A stretch of DNA of 58,602 nt from a virus. The stretch spans positions 1 through 58,602 of the IMG/VR virus record IMGVR_UViG_3300047498_000072; one strand, 5' to 3'. Below are positions 22,401 through 30,148 of the stretch, in pieces. Made by a program: the position numbers and the translations under genes. The notes under the pieces are model-generated. The model saw nothing but the letters and a program-made list of their open reading frames with translations. It was not told the DNA's origin and ran no database searches. How positions within the stretch are numbered: position 1 is the stretch's first letter; every line of letters begins with the position of its first letter.

Positions 22401-25400
22401 CGACGGCGAGCCGATCGACGTCTTCTGTGGCCCGGACGCCGCAGCGCCAATGGCGTTCTGGATCGTCCAACGCGGCGATGACCCGGAGCTCCGTCTCGCG
22501 CTCGGGTGGGCGAACATCGACGAGGCGCGTGCGGCGTACCTCTCGGTCGTTCCCGCCGAGATGCTTGACCGCGTGCTCCCGCAGCCCGTCGAGCACGTGA
22601 AGGCGCTCCTTGGGCTGCCCCCCGACGTGCGGATGCTGGAGGTCCGCCGCACGCTGGACGGTCACGACGATCAGGCGCGCGACGACCACGGCCGCTTCGC
22701 GCCCGGCGGCGGCGGAAGCGGGTCGTCGAGCTCGAAGAAGGAGCCCACCAAGCCGACCGGCAGCGGTGGGCTCGCGGCGAAGATCGGCGGAGCGCTGTCG
22801 AAAGCCGCGAGCGCCGCGGTGGACAAGATCAAGGGCGCGCCAGGGGCACTCAAGGACGCGCTGATGAAGCAGGTGGGAACCTTGAAGACCGCTGCGCTCG
22901 GGATCAAAGCCGCCGTCACCGGGAAGCCTGTCTCGCACGAGCAGAAGGCGGCGATGAAGACCGTGGCGATCAAGATCGCGACGAAGGTCGCGTTCTCGGC
23001 GGTGAGCGCGGCGCTCCCTGGCCTCGGGCATGCGGTCGGCGCGGCGCTCGAACACCTGCCTCATGCTGCGGAGATCGTCGCGCACTGGGTGGCGCACCAC
23101 GCCGCCGAGCACACGGTCGAGCACCTCGCGAAGCACGCCGCTGGCGTTCACACGACAGCGCTCCGCCTGCTCGAGGCCGACGACACGGGCGAAGGCATCA
23201 CCGACGGCGAGGCCGGGGCCTTCATCGACCAGGTCTGCGACAGCGTCTCGCACGTGCTCGGGGCGATGAGCGATGACGACTGGGAGTCGATCCTCGGGCC
23301 GCATCTCCCCGCGGTCGAGCCGAAGAAGGCCGACCACACACGCCAGCCGCGCAAGCCGGACGGCGACTTCGCGCCCCCGGCCAAGGCCGCGGGGCATGCG
23401 GGGAACCCGCCCGCGGGCGCCGAGCTACCGGACGAACACGGCGCGGCCCTCGACGCCGCGGAGGCGACACGTGGCGTCGAGGGCGACCGCTCCGAGGATG
23501 CTCAGAAGGCGAGCGCCTTGTGCAAGGCGGAGCCGAACGCGGCGAGCCACACGGCGGCGGCGAACGCCCACTTCATCGCCGCTGCGGCATGCGGGACGAA
23601 CGATCTCGCGGGGCAGGCGGCGCACAAGGCCGCGGGCGTCGCGCACCAGAACGCGGCAGCGGCGTTTCACGAGCGCTTCTGCGTCCGCGTCGCGCTCGAC
23701 ATCGAGGCGACCATCGCCGCGCTCGATGTCGAGTCACTAGTCCAGCTCGAGCATGCGGACGACCATCCGCACGGACCCGACGGGAAGTTCGTCCCCACCG
23801 GAGGCGGTAGCGCGCTGTCCAAGATGCAGGTCGCCGGGAAGAAGGCGAGCGCGACGAAGAAGTCGAACCAGGCGGCAGAAGCCTCCAAGAGCGCCGTTAC
23901 CGCGGAGGATCACCACGCTGCCGCATCAATGCACACCGCAGCGGCAGCGGCACATTCCGAGCTCTTCGCGGTGACCGGCGACCAGAAACACGCTGACCTG
24001 GCTGGCCAACACGTCGACGCCGCGAACGCGCACACCGCGCTCCTCCCGGCGAAGGGGGAGACGACGGTGACTGTCACGCCGGCAGCCTCGCCCAAGCCTC
24101 CGAGCGTCGACGGGGCGAAGGGCGATCCGAAGATTGCGGACCTGAAGGCCAAGGCCGATGCCGCCAAGGACAAGCACGCGAGCGCCGTCGCCGAGGGGAA
24201 GCTCGGCAAGATGCAGATCGCTGGACTCATGGCAGCGGCCAGCAAGGCGACGGCGGCGCACGCGGCAGCCGTCGCGAGCGTAGCCACCTCCGCCGCGAGC
24301 AAAGAGACGCCGCTGCCGGTAGCGAGCCCGCCGCCGGCAGCGGCTGTCGCGGCCCCCGCTACAACAGCGGCTCCGGCGGCACCTCCGCCCGGGAGTCAGT
24401 ACGCCAAGGGGCTCGCCGCCACCGCGGCGGCGAATGCCCACGCGGACAAGGGCGATGCCGCGCTCGAGGCGGGCAACATCGCCGAGGCGCACGAGCACTT
24501 CGCCAACGCGGCGGCGGCTCACGACAAGGCGTCATCGCACTACAAGAACTCCGCGGACAACCCGGCGGCGGCGCAGTTCAAGGATGAGAACCTCGCCGCT
24601 TCGGCAAATGCGAAGGAGACCTCGCAGGCGATCAAAGACAAGATGTCGACGATCAAGGCTTCCATGCCGGCAGCACCAGCGGCACCGCCGGCGCCGCACG
24701 GTGGTCTAGATCCGTATGAATCGCCGGTCGTGACCGCTCATCCAGGACATGCCGCTGCGGCGGCAGCCATCGCCTCCAGCGCCGCCGGTCTTTCGCCCGC
24801 GGTCGGACCTCCGCCGGAGGGCTCCGCCGTGAAGTCCCTGATCCACTCGCTCCCGGTCGCCACCTATAGCTCGGCGCCACCGGCTGTCGCCGCGCACGTG
24901 ACGAGCTACATCGACCAGAACCTCGACAAGCTCTCGCCTCAAAACATCAAGGCCATGATCGGCTTCTCGAACGGGCACGACTTCGAGATTCGCGCTCTCG
25001 AGCGCGGAGTCCCGAAGGCCGAGCTCATCGCCGGGCGCATCAAGAAGGGGGAGGGGACGGAGGTCGCGACCGCTCACGTCGAGACGTCGTTGGGCATGGT
25101 CGGACACCTTCACGAGGCGTTCGGAAAGATCGCGTTGTCTTCGCCGCCGCCGCCTGTCCTCTATCGCGGGATGAGCGTCTCAGATCGGACGGCGCACGAG
25201 ATGCTCACGCAAAATACGTGGTCGACGTCCGGGATGAGCTCCTCGGCGTCGTTGAACACCCATACGGCCTACGGCTTCGCCTCGAAAAACATGGGGAAGC
25301 CCGACTACCGCGGAGAGCCCATCAAGCACGAGTTCGTCGTCGTCGTGGAGAAGGCGCACGCCAGCCTTCCGCTGACGAGCCCGAAGGTGAGCCCGCTCTA

Positions 25401-25506
25401 CCATGGCGAGCGCGAGATGATCTTGAGCCCTACGGCGAAGTACAACGTGACGAAGCGCGCGGTCGACAGTTCGGGGAGGGTGCACATCCACCTGCAAGAG
25501 CAGTAA
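19486..25506 (+). CDS. Portal-MuF-InPase-like-ADP-ribosyltransferase fusion protein
   Basis: This is one open 2006-residue protein. Residues about 55-460 are a DUF935/Mu gp29-type portal (EGLLRRSMYWSLFKRFSARM). A Pro-rich linker (485-565) leads to a MuF minor head domain (about 600-870; FRTAINGAYNSGR, DDRARPEHAAANGKV, GFNERC). Residues 910-1045 resemble the InPase domain of polyvalent proteins (GDGEPIDVFCGPD, ALGWANIDEARAAY). DxxGxF-type joints occur near 1067, 1292 and 1432, separated by Ala/His-rich helices. Residues about 1785-2006 look like an R-S-E mono-ADP-ribosyltransferase: YRG (Arg1894), STS (1913-1915), EREM (Glu1975, Glu1977). Portal and MuF build the neck; the ART could modify host targets on injection. 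Portal and MuF are normally separate genes of about 500 and 300-450 residues. Confidence 0.85.
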   Translation: MSTPRSRVGSPSGGRSQGRFLQPAPRGAERAAAPRVGSPSDLLDMSAITRSLFARHMPYAEKFRPFYGRIDMRMIQDVLAMADTGIMTPIADLGRESSSLDPHLLTVAQKRFGALAALDFKVDAVACTKANGLDQKIADEVADDVRAMLKGITNRQDAIYDLAWSLFDGRGALEIDWVRVSGRSPYQPVSLDWIHPRRLAFGPDRELRVIDTFTSGRGWWSRNGFALRDYPGKFVTWEPRYFSDYPEREGLLRRSMYWSLFKRFSARMRMVLTELFAIPWRVVEFPATTEFHETSYEDLDEAEDRAEALGGQNTVAMPPGGKLNVEWPGENSGQLFELTRTGVNEEMSKLWLGNVGTTDAIQTGMGSNVATVHKGEQNIYLTRDAFGVGARIKACLVDVWVVLNRGADYLRYSPTCTLTAEDEADRTAEQNARGTAIALSVPVSLTDYYESAQIEPPGEDEPVIVGVNDPTTGKVTTKIVYPKDWSGARIGETPPPAGPPGGAPPAPGGSTPPPSSDGGSTPPSAGGPPAVPTAPNPPAAPASTKAPTAPTPPKPPTPTVAQPGDVHSHIKAGLGLERPAPTPSGTEDELVDKHTREASRLTAGWCRTMLDAVDDQGTLADAKVALSRAAAALPLDAFARGIERATVTSLALGAMDAAYQAEHDHEEDAFRPSFAADNARTKDRTLILGAGGVLGAVPPMVQGFTLKPFNEAIAEFMGKAVLPRHLFERLTSEAKRRAFTIAGLSQQTMLDVAHDELTKSIVDGDDLATFRERLAERFDSNGWTPLNRSHVETVFRTAINGAYNSGRHVQQTQPAVLAARPYWQIRGVKDDRARPEHAAANGKVLAASDPFWTRAPLPWGFNERCTKTSRSAADLARLGLSVSNGADLKGLPDEDFKAGGGFTFDRSLFGYDGVRLANGRRIAGIPRFFGGTLLVLVDRPQGTVETGTAKDGTPWSRTWSFDGGELPGTSAGDGEPIDVFCGPDAAAPMAFWIVQRGDDPELRLALGWANIDEARAAYLSVVPAEMLDRVLPQPVEHVKALLGLPPDVRMLEVRRTLDGHDDQARDDHGRFAPGGGGSGSSSSKKEPTKPTGSGGLAAKIGGALSKAASAAVDKIKGAPGALKDALMKQVGTLKTAALGIKAAVTGKPVSHEQKAAMKTVAIKIATKVAFSAVSAALPGLGHAVGAALEHLPHAAEIVAHWVAHHAAEHTVEHLAKHAAGVHTTALRLLEADDTGEGITDGEAGAFIDQVCDSVSHVLGAMSDDDWESILGPHLPAVEPKKADHTRQPRKPDGDFAPPAKAAGHAGNPPAGAELPDEHGAALDAAEATRGVEGDRSEDAQKASALCKAEPNAASHTAAANAHFIAAAACGTNDLAGQAAHKAAGVAHQNAAAAFHERFCVRVALDIEATIAALDVESLVQLEHADDHPHGPDGKFVPTGGGSALSKMQVAGKKASATKKSNQAAEASKSAVTAEDHHAAASMHTAAAAAHSELFAVTGDQKHADLAGQHVDAANAHTALLPAKGETTVTVTPAASPKPPSVDGAKGDPKIADLKAKADAAKDKHASAVAEGKLGKMQIAGLMAAASKATAAHAAAVASVATSAASKETPLPVASPPPAAAVAAPATTAAPAAPPPGSQYAKGLAATAAANAHADKGDAALEAGNIAEAHEHFANAAAAHDKASSHYKNSADNPAAAQFKDENLAASANAKETSQAIKDKMSTIKASMPAAPAAPPAPHGGLDPYESPVVTAHPGHAAAAAAIASSAAGLSPAVGPPPEGSAVKSLIHSLPVATYSSAPPAVAAHVTSYIDQNLDKLSPQNIKAMIGFSNGHDFEIRALERGVPKAELIAGRIKKGEGTEVATAHVETSLGMVGHLHEAFGKIALSSPPPPVLYRGMSVSDRTAHEMLTQNTWSTSGMSSSASLNTHTAYGFASKNMGKPDYRGEPIKHEFVVVVEKAHASLPLTSPKVSPLYHGEREMILSPTAKYNVTKRAVDSSGRVHIHLQEQ

Positions 25507-25509
25507 GAC

Positions 25510-25812
25510 GTGGCGATGGGCGACGACCGCGCGGACAGGTTCGGAGACACGGGCGAAGGGCTGCAATCCCTCTCGCCCGCGGCGCTTGCCAGCATCGCCA
25601 GCGACAAGGCGCGGGTCGCGCAGGGGGCCATCGCGGAAGCCGTGGACAAGGACACGGCGGTGGCGAACGCGGAGGCGTACATCGCCGCGCGCGGGGCCGC
25701 GACCGCCTACAAGATGGCGTCCCAGGCCGACGGGGACGCCTGGGACGACGCGCGCAAGGCTTGGGAGGCGACGGCTCTCGCGTACCGGGACCTGGCGAAC
25801 GCGGCGGGCTGA
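25510..25812 (+). CDS. Small helical head-region protein
   Basis: This 100-residue, GTG-started protein begins 3 nt after the fusion gene. It is almost all helix and rich in Ala (AALASIASDKARVAQGAIAEAVDKDTAVANAEAYIAARGAATAYKMASQA), with regular AxxxA spacing. Similar short helical repeats occur in the linkers of the preceding giant protein, so it may bind them. No family recognised. Confidence 0.6.
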   Translation: MAMGDDRADRFGDTGEGLQSLSPAALASIASDKARVAQGAIAEAVDKDTAVANAEAYIAARGAATAYKMASQADGDAWDDARKAWEATALAYRDLANAAG

Positions 25813-25861
25813 CCGGGTGGCGCCCGGAGGAGCGCGCTTCCCTCCGTGGAGGAATCCCCGG

Positions 25862-25867
25862 TAGCCT
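25862..25867 (+). promoter_or_regulatory. Leaderless-type -10 (TAGCCT)
   Basis: TAGCCT ends 6 nt before the ATG at 25874. No SD is present, and -35 conservation is weak. Confidence 0.55.
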
Positions 25868-25873
25868 CTCGGC

Positions 25874-27553
25874 ATGACCACTGCGTCCCAGACGATCAAA
25901 GCCGCCGCTGGCGGGTCCATGTTCGCCGCCCAGGTGGAGAACATGCGGAAGAACTTCGAGGGCCGAATGGCGGCGACCGAGAGCGAGCTCGGGGTCGACC
26001 TCCCCGCCGTCCTTCCGGTCGACTTGAAGGGCGCGATCCTCGCCGCAGGGACGCCGATGGTGCCCTACGTGGCGGCGACCTCTGTCGGGTCGTACCTCAA
26101 CAACTCGAGGTCGAGCGTCATCCGCTGGCCCGCAGGCGTCCAAACGGCGGTCTGGACCTCGGTCGACCTCCCGCTCGACGTCGACACGAGCTACCCGATC
26201 ACGGTTCGGGCTCTGGTCTCGAAGAGCGGCGCGACCGCGACGGACGTCCCCGCGCTCGCCATCGGCGTTTACGCGCAGCTCGTGGGGGCTCTTCACGATG
26301 CGAGCGCGAACCTCGGCGGGACGACGCCAGCTCTGACGAGCCTGCAAGCCGCGCTCCCCGCGAAGACGATCACGCAGCTCTCGCTCCCGATCTACCTCCC
26401 GCCGACGCCGCCCGCGCGCCTCTCGATCTCGATCAACCCCACGGGAACCGACGTCACCGACGACGTCGTGCTCGACGGCGTATGGATCGAGTTCATGCGC
26501 AAGCCCGGCGTCGCGCGGGCGCTGATGGACATCCGCTACGGCATCCTCGCCGCAGGGACGCCCATGGCGGCCTTCGGTGCGAGCGTCGGGGTGACGCTCG
26601 CGAACGCCAAGTGCGTCGGCGTCGAGTGGGCCGCGACGCACATCACGGCGGTTTGGGGGTCGTTCCCCCTCCCGCTGGACATGGACGTCACGAAGCCGTC
26701 CGTCGTCGTGATGCTCCTGAGCAAGACGGGGGCGACGGTGGGCGACACGAGCGCCTGCGTCCTCAGCTTGTTCGAGCAGATCCCCGGAGCGCTGGAAGAC
26801 GCGGGCTCGAACCTCCTCGGGACGGCCACGCCGATCGCCGCGCCGAGCGCGGCGGCAAAGACCGTCTCGAAGACGATCTTCGGCGTCGCACCCAACACCT
26901 TCACGGCGGGCCCGGCCAACTGCTCCTTCAGCATCACGCCCGGGACGCTCACGACCGACAACCTGATCTGTGAGGGCCTCTGGCTCGAGTATCAGCGCAC
27001 GCAAACGGGCGCGACCGGGGCCGCCCCGGTCGTGAACGTCGACCTCAAGGCGTCGATGCTCGCCGCCGGAACGCCGATGGCCGCGTGGGCAAACAACGCA
27101 GGCGCGAGCGCGCCCGGCGTCACGCTCAACAACGCCAAGGCCGTCGGTGTGAAGTGGAACAACTTCGCCACGCAGACGCCGGTCTTCTCCGACGTCGTGC
27201 TCCCGGACAACCTCGACACGAATCAGCCGATCGTTGTCCACGCGCTCGTGAGCAAGAGCGGCGCGACGGCGACCGACAACACCACGCTCGACATCGGCGT
27301 CTTCGAGCAGGCGCCCGGCGCTCTCGAGGATGCGACGTCGGGTTCGCTGGGCGTCGGGGGAACCACCTCCGCGCTGGTGGGTTCGCTCGCGGCAAAAACC
27401 GTCTCGCACCTCACGTTCACGATTCCGGCGAAGTCGCTTACCGCGGCCCCCGGGAGGCTCACCATCTCGGTCCAGCCCACGAACGGGTCGAACCTCACCG
27501 ACGACGTGCTCGTCACGAGCGTATTCTTGACGTACGCCGGAAAGACTGGCTGA
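25874..27553 (+). CDS. Head-associated protein of three tandem beta domains
   Basis: The 559 residues comprise three diverged copies of a roughly 165-residue beta-rich domain (about 50-211, 219-375, 390-557). Each opens with D(L/I)(K/R)..(I/M)LAAGTPM and contains (A/M)LVSKSGATATD-like and VFEQ-PGALEDA-like motifs. An N-terminal 45-residue helix may anchor it. Its position between portal/MuF and the protease, with no enzymatic motif, suggests a capsid fibre or decoration protein. The extreme regularity suggests recent duplication. Confidence 0.65.
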   Translation: MTTASQTIKAAAGGSMFAAQVENMRKNFEGRMAATESELGVDLPAVLPVDLKGAILAAGTPMVPYVAATSVGSYLNNSRSSVIRWPAGVQTAVWTSVDLPLDVDTSYPITVRALVSKSGATATDVPALAIGVYAQLVGALHDASANLGGTTPALTSLQAALPAKTITQLSLPIYLPPTPPARLSISINPTGTDVTDDVVLDGVWIEFMRKPGVARALMDIRYGILAAGTPMAAFGASVGVTLANAKCVGVEWAATHITAVWGSFPLPLDMDVTKPSVVVMLLSKTGATVGDTSACVLSLFEQIPGALEDAGSNLLGTATPIAAPSAAAKTVSKTIFGVAPNTFTAGPANCSFSITPGTLTTDNLICEGLWLEYQRTQTGATGAAPVVNVDLKASMLAAGTPMAAWANNAGASAPGVTLNNAKAVGVKWNNFATQTPVFSDVVLPDNLDTNQPIVVHALVSKSGATATDNTTLDIGVFEQAPGALEDATSGSLGVGGTTSALVGSLAAKTVSHLTFTIPAKSLTAAPGRLTISVQPTNGSNLTDDVLVTSVFLTYAGKTG

Positions 27554-27554
27554 G

Positions 27555-29567
27555 ATGAGGCTGTCGCGCTGCGCAGCTTTAGCGCTCCGCGCCATCTGGG
27601 CGTCGCGCTCGCCGGGCGAGCAGACGCCGTGGTTGGAGCACCGTCTCGTCGCGCTCGACGCGGCTCCCGTGGCGGCGACGGCGAACGACAACACGATCAA
27701 GACGCCCGTCGGCGACGCGCAGTGGATCCAGATCGCGACGGCGGGGCACTACAAGGGCCACGCCGCAGGCGAGTTCACGCTCGACGCACTGGTTTTTTCG
27801 CAGGTCGTCGGCAACTTCCGTAACCACCCGAGCTACGTGCGGGGCGACAACGGGCTCGGGGCCGCCTTCGTGATCCCGTTCGACTGGCGGCATGCGTCCG
27901 AGCAGCGCCCGAACGAAGGCGGCCCGACCGCGCCGCTCACGCAAGCCGCACAGGGCTGGGCGCTCGACCTCGAGATGCGGAGCAACACCGAAGACGGCAA
28001 GCTACAGCTCTGGGCGCTCACGGTCATCCTCGAGCCGATGAAAACGCTTGTCGCCCAGAAGAAGGTGCTCTGGACGAGCATCGCCATCTGGCCGAACAGC
28101 CCTGACCCCGTCACGGGCGCAAACATGGGCTGGTACCTCAGCTCGGTGGCGTTCACGAACGACCCCTTCATCCAGGGCATGCAGCCCATCGCGGCGGACC
28201 GCACCGGCGGTTCTTTCTTCGGTGGGTCGCGGTACATCGACCCCTACGCGCCGCCAGGGAAGCCGAGTGAAGTGCTCGAGGCTCTGCGCCGGATCTTCGG
28301 CCTCGCGGAGCTCTCTGGGCTCGCTGACGTGCTCGGCCAGATCGCCACGCTTCGCGCAGCGGCGCTCGGACAGGCTCTCCCGCCGGCAGGCGTCGACATC
28401 GCCGAACTCGTCGGAGCCCTTCGGATCCTGTTCAACCTCCCCACGCTCGCACCCGTTGAACAAGTTTTCGCCGAAAGCGATAAGCTCGTTGCAGCGCTGG
28501 CCGAGGAGCTGGGATCCTCGCAGACGAAGCCGACGTCATCGGCGACAACGACCACCGCAACCGTACAACGCACCGAGGCCCCTCTAATGAACGAGCTCCT
28601 TCAGTACCTCTGCTCCGCGCTGGGCATCGTCGGCGCGCCCACCGAGGCCGTCGTGCTTGCGGAGTGCAAGCGTCGTCGTCTCGAGAACGGCGCGCTCCGC
28701 CACTTGCTGGACCGCGTCGGCGGCGACAAGGGGGGCGACGGTGACGCCGTGACCGCGAGCGCGAAGATCAAGGCGCTCCTCGGCGCGGCAGGTGTCGAAG
28801 ACGTCGACGGCGCGACGAGCCAGCTCGTCCAGCGCTGCAGCGACGTGAAGAACCTGATGGAGATGGTTCCCGAGCTCGAGCAGATGATGGCCGAGGCCTC
28901 GGATGGCGACGACGAGGAGTCGATGGAGGACGTCCGCACCGCGATGCGCGTCCATTACAACGTCCAGGAGTGGGACCCCACCAAGCTGACCCGCGTCGAG
29001 AAGGACATCGCGAACGTGATGCTCTCGCACCGGACTGGGTCGGTCGACCTGGCCAAGCTCCTGGTCCGTCCCGAAGCTGGTAAGCCGGTCGACACCGCGA
29101 AGTTCATCGCGTCGGTCAAGGCCGTCCGAGCGGGCCTCCACCAGCGCAAGCTCGCGCGCGACGGCTTCCGCGCCGAATACCTCTCCGAGCCCGAGGCGCC
29201 GCCCGCGCCCGGGGAGCACTATCTCATGAGCCGTCTCGCGGCTCCGGGCAACAGCGGCACCGCCGCCCCCGCTCACCATCTCGCGCGCGCCGCCACCGGC
29301 CAGACGATGGGCCTCGGGCGCACCGCTCCGGCGATGTTCTCGGACCGGCCGGGTGCAGCTCCGGGCCCCGAGAAGCCGCTCGTCGACCTCGAACTCTTCC
29401 AGGGCAACCGCTCGCAACGGCTTCTCGCCGCTGCCCGTAAGGAGATGGGCGAGGAGACCTTCAAGGGCCTCGCCACCGAGCAGCAGTTCGCGGCAGCGCG
29501 TCAGCTCGGCAAGCGGCTCGCGGACCAGGGCGTCGACCTCACCCAGTACGACGTCGTCGTGGCCTGA
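27555..29567 (+). CDS. Phage I-like head maturation protease/scaffold
   Basis: This is a 670-residue protein. Residues about 50-215 match the Mu gpI-type protease: GHYKGHAAGEFTLDALVFSQVVGNF, FVIPFDWRHASE, QGWALDLEMRS, LWTSIAIWPNSPD, VAFTNDPFIQGM. The remaining 450 residues are helical and acidic, as expected for a scaffold removed during capsid maturation (DGDDEESMEDVR; LARDGFRAEYLSE). An internal ATG near 28587 (MNELLQYL) could make a separate scaffold, as with Mu gpZ; this is inferred. It precedes decoration and capsid genes as in Mu. Confidence 0.85.
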   Translation: MRLSRCAALALRAIWASRSPGEQTPWLEHRLVALDAAPVAATANDNTIKTPVGDAQWIQIATAGHYKGHAAGEFTLDALVFSQVVGNFRNHPSYVRGDNGLGAAFVIPFDWRHASEQRPNEGGPTAPLTQAAQGWALDLEMRSNTEDGKLQLWALTVILEPMKTLVAQKKVLWTSIAIWPNSPDPVTGANMGWYLSSVAFTNDPFIQGMQPIAADRTGGSFFGGSRYIDPYAPPGKPSEVLEALRRIFGLAELSGLADVLGQIATLRAAALGQALPPAGVDIAELVGALRILFNLPTLAPVEQVFAESDKLVAALAEELGSSQTKPTSSATTTTATVQRTEAPLMNELLQYLCSALGIVGAPTEAVVLAECKRRRLENGALRHLLDRVGGDKGGDGDAVTASAKIKALLGAAGVEDVDGATSQLVQRCSDVKNLMEMVPELEQMMAEASDGDDEESMEDVRTAMRVHYNVQEWDPTKLTRVEKDIANVMLSHRTGSVDLAKLLVRPEAGKPVDTAKFIASVKAVRAGLHQRKLARDGFRAEYLSEPEAPPAPGEHYLMSRLAAPGNSGTAAPAHHLARAATGQTMGLGRTAPAMFSDRPGAAPGPEKPLVDLELFQGNRSQRLLAAARKEMGEETFKGLATEQQFAAARQLGKRLADQGVDLTQYDVVVA

Positions 29568-29590
29568 GCGCGCCACACGGACATTCGCTG

Positions 29591-29596
29591 TAGCCT
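29591..29596 (+). promoter_or_regulatory. TAGCCT -10 with a leadered transcript
   Basis: TAGCCT lies 36 nt before the ATG at 29633. A purine-rich SD (AAGAGAGAGAAG) lies in the predicted leader. It probably drives decoration and capsid expression. Confidence 0.45.
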
Positions 29597-29632
29597 GACG
29601 ACGAAACACCAGAGCAAGAGAGAGAAGACGAC

Positions 29633-30103
29633 ATGGCCTTCAACTTGGACATCTCCGAGATCGTCGAGGAGCGCGGGCTTCGCGACGGATACAACGGAAC
29701 CGGAACCGACATCGGGACGGGCCTGCTCGTGACCGGGACCGCGGGCGCTGCGTACGACAGCGTGCAGCTCGCCGGACAGACCGCGGTCGACGTCGTCCTC
29801 GGCGTCACGCGCGACGGCGGGCCCGCCGCACCTGGCGGGACTCCGACACCCGTCGGGATCAAGAACGGCTACCGAGGCAGCCTCGGCGTTAAGGGGATCT
29901 ACGCCGTCAAGGCGGGCGCCGCCGGATACGCCAAGGGGCAGCGCCTCACGTGCGAGACGGGCGGGACGGGCTGCGCGGTCCCGTGGGCTCCTGGCTCCGG
30001 CGTCAATCAATCGCTCGTCGGCATCGCTATCACGACCGCCGCAGCGGGGGCCTACGGCCTCGTCGAAATGGCTCCCCCGGGCTCGATCGCTCAGGGCCAG
30101 TAA
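29633..30103 (+). CDS. Capsid decoration protein (DUF2190-like)
   Basis: This is a 156-residue beta-rich protein. The run AGAAGYAKGQRLTCETGG...GVNQSLVGIAITTAAAGAYGLVEM matches the decoration/cement fold of DUF2190-like proteins, where ..kGd.L.... and ..vG.Al..a.aG..v.v.. recur. Location between protease and major capsid agrees. It would bind the capsid surface in many copies. Confidence 0.75.
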   Translation: MAFNLDISEIVEERGLRDGYNGTGTDIGTGLLVTGTAGAAYDSVQLAGQTAVDVVLGVTRDGGPAAPGGTPTPVGIKNGYRGSLGVKGIYAVKAGAAGYAKGQRLTCETGGTGCAVPWAPGSGVNQSLVGIAITTAAAGAYGLVEMAPPGSIAQGQ

Positions 30104-30148
30104 CCAAGCAACCACCCTTCCCCGAACGGCTCAGGAGAGAAACCACCG

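Noticed and set aside
20452-23397. A 981-codon minus-strand open frame opposite the portal-MuF gene
   Set aside because: It lies opposite conserved portal and MuF codons, has Arg-rich low-complexity translation and no start signal.
25430-27700. A 756-codon minus-strand open frame opposite the three-repeat head protein
   Set aside because: It mirrors the repeats of the plus-strand gene and has no independent motif or promoter.
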